Below are positions 61,733-64,000 of a stretch of DNA of 64,000 nucleotides, one piece after another. Source of the DNA: Pseudoselenomonas ruminis (lineage in GTDB: Bacteria; Bacillota; Negativicutes; Selenomonadales; Selenomonadaceae). The translations under genes were made by a program, and so were the position numbers. The stretch is taken from the NCBI RefSeq assembly GCF_008271295.1, contig NZ_VTOY01000001.1:734882-798881 (forward strand). The letters are read 5' to 3'. Position 1 is the stretch's first letter, and each line of letters starts with the position of its first letter. Below the pieces are notes generated by a model. It saw only the letters and a list, made by a program, of their open reading frames with translations, was not told where the DNA came from and searched no databases.

Positions 61733-61841
61733 ATCTCCAAGGTGTTGTTCTTCAAACAGCAATCTCCTTAATACGAATAATCAATACACAGTTGAACGGA
61801 ATCGTCCAACACTTATATTCTATTACGATATTCCATCTTCG

Positions 61842-63326
61842 TCAATCCGCACCGTTGCCCATTCGTTCCTGTTTTTCAACCACAAATTTTTCTGCCAACT
61901 GCTTCCCTATCTTAAGCCAGGCAGTATGCAGCTGCTCCTGCTGCTGGATTTCTTCAACCGGCAGGCCTGGCCCCTTATCTTCCTCATCAGCGATAAACAC
62001 AAAGGGCTGGCGCGGTGCCTCGCGCTCGTCTACGCGCCGGAGCCTATCGGTAAACTCCATATCCTTGCCCTCTGGCTTGCGGCCGCGCAATACATCCCCG
62101 GCGGACTCCGCCTGCTTATCGTTCTCCTTGCCCAGCAGAGCATCCAACAGCTGTCCTTCCTCCTCAGCCTGGCGGCGCTGCATAGCGAGATAGTCAAGTC
62201 CCTGCGCTTCTTCCTGCTTGTGGTCCTGCTTTTGCTTCTGCTTGGCCTTGGCAGTTTGTACCGAACCGCCAAAGGTCTTGGCGATAGCCTCCTGCACTTC
62301 TTCCTCGAAGGATTCGCTCTCGGTGTCAATGGGACTGCCACCCTTTACCTGATTTATCATCTTGCGGATTTGATTGACGATGTCATTCTCCCCTTGCGGG
62401 TCTAGTTCATTCAAGGCGCTGGCTAATGTATCGTAAAACGAGTCATCCTTGCCATAATCCTCCAAGAACCGGTTCAGCTGCGTGGCCAGTACGCCAAAGG
62501 CGCCGCCCTGGGTGTTTTTCATGCGCATATCATAGCAAAACGTCTCTTCGTTGAAGGTCACTACGGGTGCCGACACCGCATCCCCATAAAGCGCCGCATA
62601 GGCGTCTTCATAAGTCGCATGGGGTTTTAGTATCTCGCCGACGGTATCGGTGATATATCCCTGCATCCACTGACGGACTACGGACTTCCCGTTTGCAATC
62701 TCCTGCTCCTGCGTCAGGGTTTCTTCGATGCCCGTCGCCTCGGTCCAGCGGTAATGCTTCGTAGCGATTTCCGTTACTGGCGTATAGAGGCTTGCCGATG
62801 TATCAAGAACCTCGGCAGACGTAGCCGCAGCCGTTGCTGGCGGCTTGTCCGCTATGGCAAAATCCTGCTCGATTGCCGGCAAACCTAACTCCTTATAAGT
62901 CGCCGGCACCAGCGAAAATTCGCCCATCGGAATCTCTGAAACGATCTGCTCCAGCCGCTTTTTATCCGCCTCGGGGTCATAAGGACTGCCCTGTGAATAG
63001 TACCTTTCATTGCACTGCTGATAATAGGCAATGCCACGCTCCAGCGCTGCCAGCTCATCCTCCCGCGTCCAGCCCTTTCCATAGGGCGTATAGGGCGCGT
63101 AAGCACCATTGGCTGGCTCCAGCCAAACCTTCCCTCCCTGTACGCGTGTCGATATGCCTTCCAGCAAATTGGCGGCGATATCCACCTGGTAAGCCGGTGC
63201 CGTCAGTAAAGACGCCGTATCTGCCGCCTTGCTCTGATTTTCTGCCATACTTCCTGCTTTATTGGCGGCACTTAGCTGGTAGTCGATAAAGCCAGCACTG
63301 GCCGCCTCTTTGGTGCCAATCATCAT
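61842..63326 (-). CDS. Uncharacterised 494-aa protein next to flagellin
   Basis: 494 aa; start at 63326, 8 nt after AAGGAGG. No signal or membrane segment; N-terminal half contains Tyr/Pro-rich stretches (NGAYAPYTPYGKGW), the C-terminal third is Lys/Gln/Glu-rich with a low-complexity KAKQKQKQDHKQEE patch and probable coiled coil. I do not recognise the family. Its place directly downstream of a flagellin gene suggests a flagellar or secretion role. Confidence 0.75.
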   Translation of the reverse strand: MMIGTKEAASAGFIDYQLSAANKAGSMAENQSKAADTASLLTAPAYQVDIAANLLEGISTRVQGGKVWLEPANGAYAPYTPYGKGWTREDELAALERGIAYYQQCNERYYSQGSPYDPEADKKRLEQIVSEIPMGEFSLVPATYKELGLPAIEQDFAIADKPPATAAATSAEVLDTSASLYTPVTEIATKHYRWTEATGIEETLTQEQEIANGKSVVRQWMQGYITDTVGEILKPHATYEDAYAALYGDAVSAPVVTFNEETFCYDMRMKNTQGGAFGVLATQLNRFLEDYGKDDSFYDTLASALNELDPQGENDIVNQIRKMINQVKGGSPIDTESESFEEEVQEAIAKTFGGSVQTAKAKQKQKQDHKQEEAQGLDYLAMQRRQAEEEGQLLDALLGKENDKQAESAGDVLRGRKPEGKDMEFTDRLRRVDEREAPRQPFVFIADEEDKGPGLPVEEIQQQEQLHTAWLKIGKQLAEKFVVEKQERMGNGAD

Positions 63327-63423
63327 GCGATCATCCTCCTTGGCGCATCTTCCCCTCTCCCCTATATATCGAATATTTCTTAAAAGATATAAGCTTATTC
63401 CCAATATTCTATAAAAAACTAAA

Positions 63424-63451
63424 ACGAGACCATCATTGAAGATGATCTCGT
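63424..63451 (-). terminator. Terminator after flagellin
   Basis: Stem ACGAGA-c-CATC with GATG-a-TCTCGT, then T-rich sequence on the minus strand. Confidence 0.82.
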
Positions 63452-63533
63452 CTTACTGATTTGTCACACTTCTCGACCTGTATGGCTATTCTTTTTGCTT
63501 AAACCATCTTCAGCTAGCCAGTAACTTCTAAAT

Positions 63534-64000
63534 TTATTGAAGCAGTCTCAACACGATTCCACTATTTTGATTAGCTTGCGCCAGCATTGCCTTGGATGTT
63601 TGCGTTAAGATATTATCCGTGACGTAATTCATCATAGATTTTGCCATATCAGCATCGCGAATAACACTTTCCGCACTGGTGGTATTTTCTTCGGCTGTGG
63701 TATTGTTATCTATGGTATATTTAAGTTTTGTCTGATACGCGCCCATACGGGTTAATTCATTCAGTGCGTAATCCAATGCCTCATCCAACTTTCCCAGCGC
63801 CTTTCTAGCTTCTTCTATGGGGTCAATTACCACATTCTGCAACCCCATAGCTTTGGTGTGCATATCATTGATATACACCCGCAAATGCTGATTCTGCTTA
63901 GGGCCATAGTGGATAATCAGCGGATTGCCCTCAAATCGCTTGCTCCTACGCTCATATTGAGGGTTTGGCTCTGGCGGGTCCGGCTCTGGCGGGTCCGGCT
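63534..64000 (-). CDS. Flagellin, C-terminal part
   Basis: The 3' 155 codons of a flagellin running off the window. The C-terminal D0/D1 helices are clear: RDADMAKSMMNYVTDNILTQ and AMLAQANQNSGIVLRLLQ. Before them the sequence reads a proline-rich stretch with tandem PDPPE units, part of the variable surface domain. Exported by the flagellar type III system. Confidence 0.93.
   Translation of the reverse strand, partial: PDPPEPDPPEPNPQYERRSKRFEGNPLIIHYGPKQNQHLRVYINDMHTKAMGLQNVVIDPIEEARKALGKLDEALDYALNELTRMGAYQTKLKYTIDNNTTAEENTTSAESVIRDADMAKSMMNYVTDNILTQTSKAMLAQANQNSGIVLRLLQ
63967..63996. repeat. 15-bp tandem repeats in flagellin
   Basis: GGCTCTGGCGGGTCC is repeated exactly (63967-63981, 63982-63996) and a third begins at 63997; it encodes PDPPE. 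Confidence 0.85.

Overview
The window looks like a chromosomal segment of a Selenomonas- or Mitsuokella-like bacterium (Negativicutes, Selenomonadaceae). This rests on Gram-positive-style ribosome binding sites (AGGAGG), a T-box leader in front of thrS, a flagellin gene, a tet(W) gene of the kind found in gut and rumen Negativicutes, and the family mix: DUF3793-flavodoxin, EFR1 ferredoxin, YkvI, DUF134/NifX-like, iron-sulfur flavoproteins. No tRNA, rRNA or CRISPR array was seen. The genus is an inference; no search was run.

Layout. 0-2.4 kb: 3'-truncated thrS with T-box leader, and a LysM/YneA-like protein. 2.6-7.4 kb: two small genes, then a beta-glucoside PTS (IIB-IIA-phospho-beta-glucosidase, and IIC on a second, near-identical promoter). 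7.5-10 kb: Fur-boxed DUF3793-flavodoxin pair, an FMN-binding-like protein and an EFR1 ferredoxin. 10-22.7 kb: accessory stretch with many broken genes (GPH transporter/GH127 deletion junction, fragments of response regulator, DMT exporter, MBL hydrolase, CoA-disulfide reductase, SMR exporter, TetR, threonine synthase-like enzyme) among intact AraC, DUF134, DUF1847, iron-sulfur flavoprotein, XRE-desulfoferrodoxin, MBL/LysR and CoA-disulfide reductase genes. 22.8-28.7 kb: composite transposon of two 1511-bp ISL3-type copies around tet(W), bounded by an 8-bp target duplication. 29-34.9 kb: DUF389, YkvI, PAP2 and MBL remnants, DUF5131, Rrf2, cupin. 35-36.3 kb: secreted SH3 and C39-like proteins. 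36.4-55.9 kb: an envelope redox island. 56-64 kb: TsaA-like protein, second riboswitch/SMR remnant, PAP2, sfsA, CAT remnant, a YaiI-MmcQ gene split by an amber codon, GNAT, an unknown 494-aa protein and the 3' part of a flagellin gene.

The most coherent unreported-looking system is the 36.4-55.9 kb island. Five promoters share TTGACT-N19-TANANT with an inverted repeat in the long spacer, the architecture of MerR-activated promoters. They precede merR itself (53968), a flavodoxin-lipoprotein/DUF4405/flavodoxin operon, a six-gene operon (cyclophilin-like lipoprotein, iron-sulfur flavoprotein, Tat metallophosphoesterase, decayed DUF362 protein, exported CMD-cupin protein, Tat iron-sulfur flavoprotein), a dxs-flavodoxin-Tat MBL operon, and a second metallophosphoesterase. 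Many products carry Tat or lipoprotein signals, so the regulon probably builds an extracytoplasmic flavin/redox detoxification or electron-transfer pathway.

A second theme is duplication and decay. Two near-identical SMR leader RNAs keep covarying helices while the SMR genes behind them are truncated. Fragments of PAP2, MBL and iron-sulfur flavoprotein genes at one place have intact paralogues elsewhere in the window. A frameshift in a G6 tract, a non-AUG start and an in-frame amber suggest recent inactivation, programmed switching, or base-calling errors.
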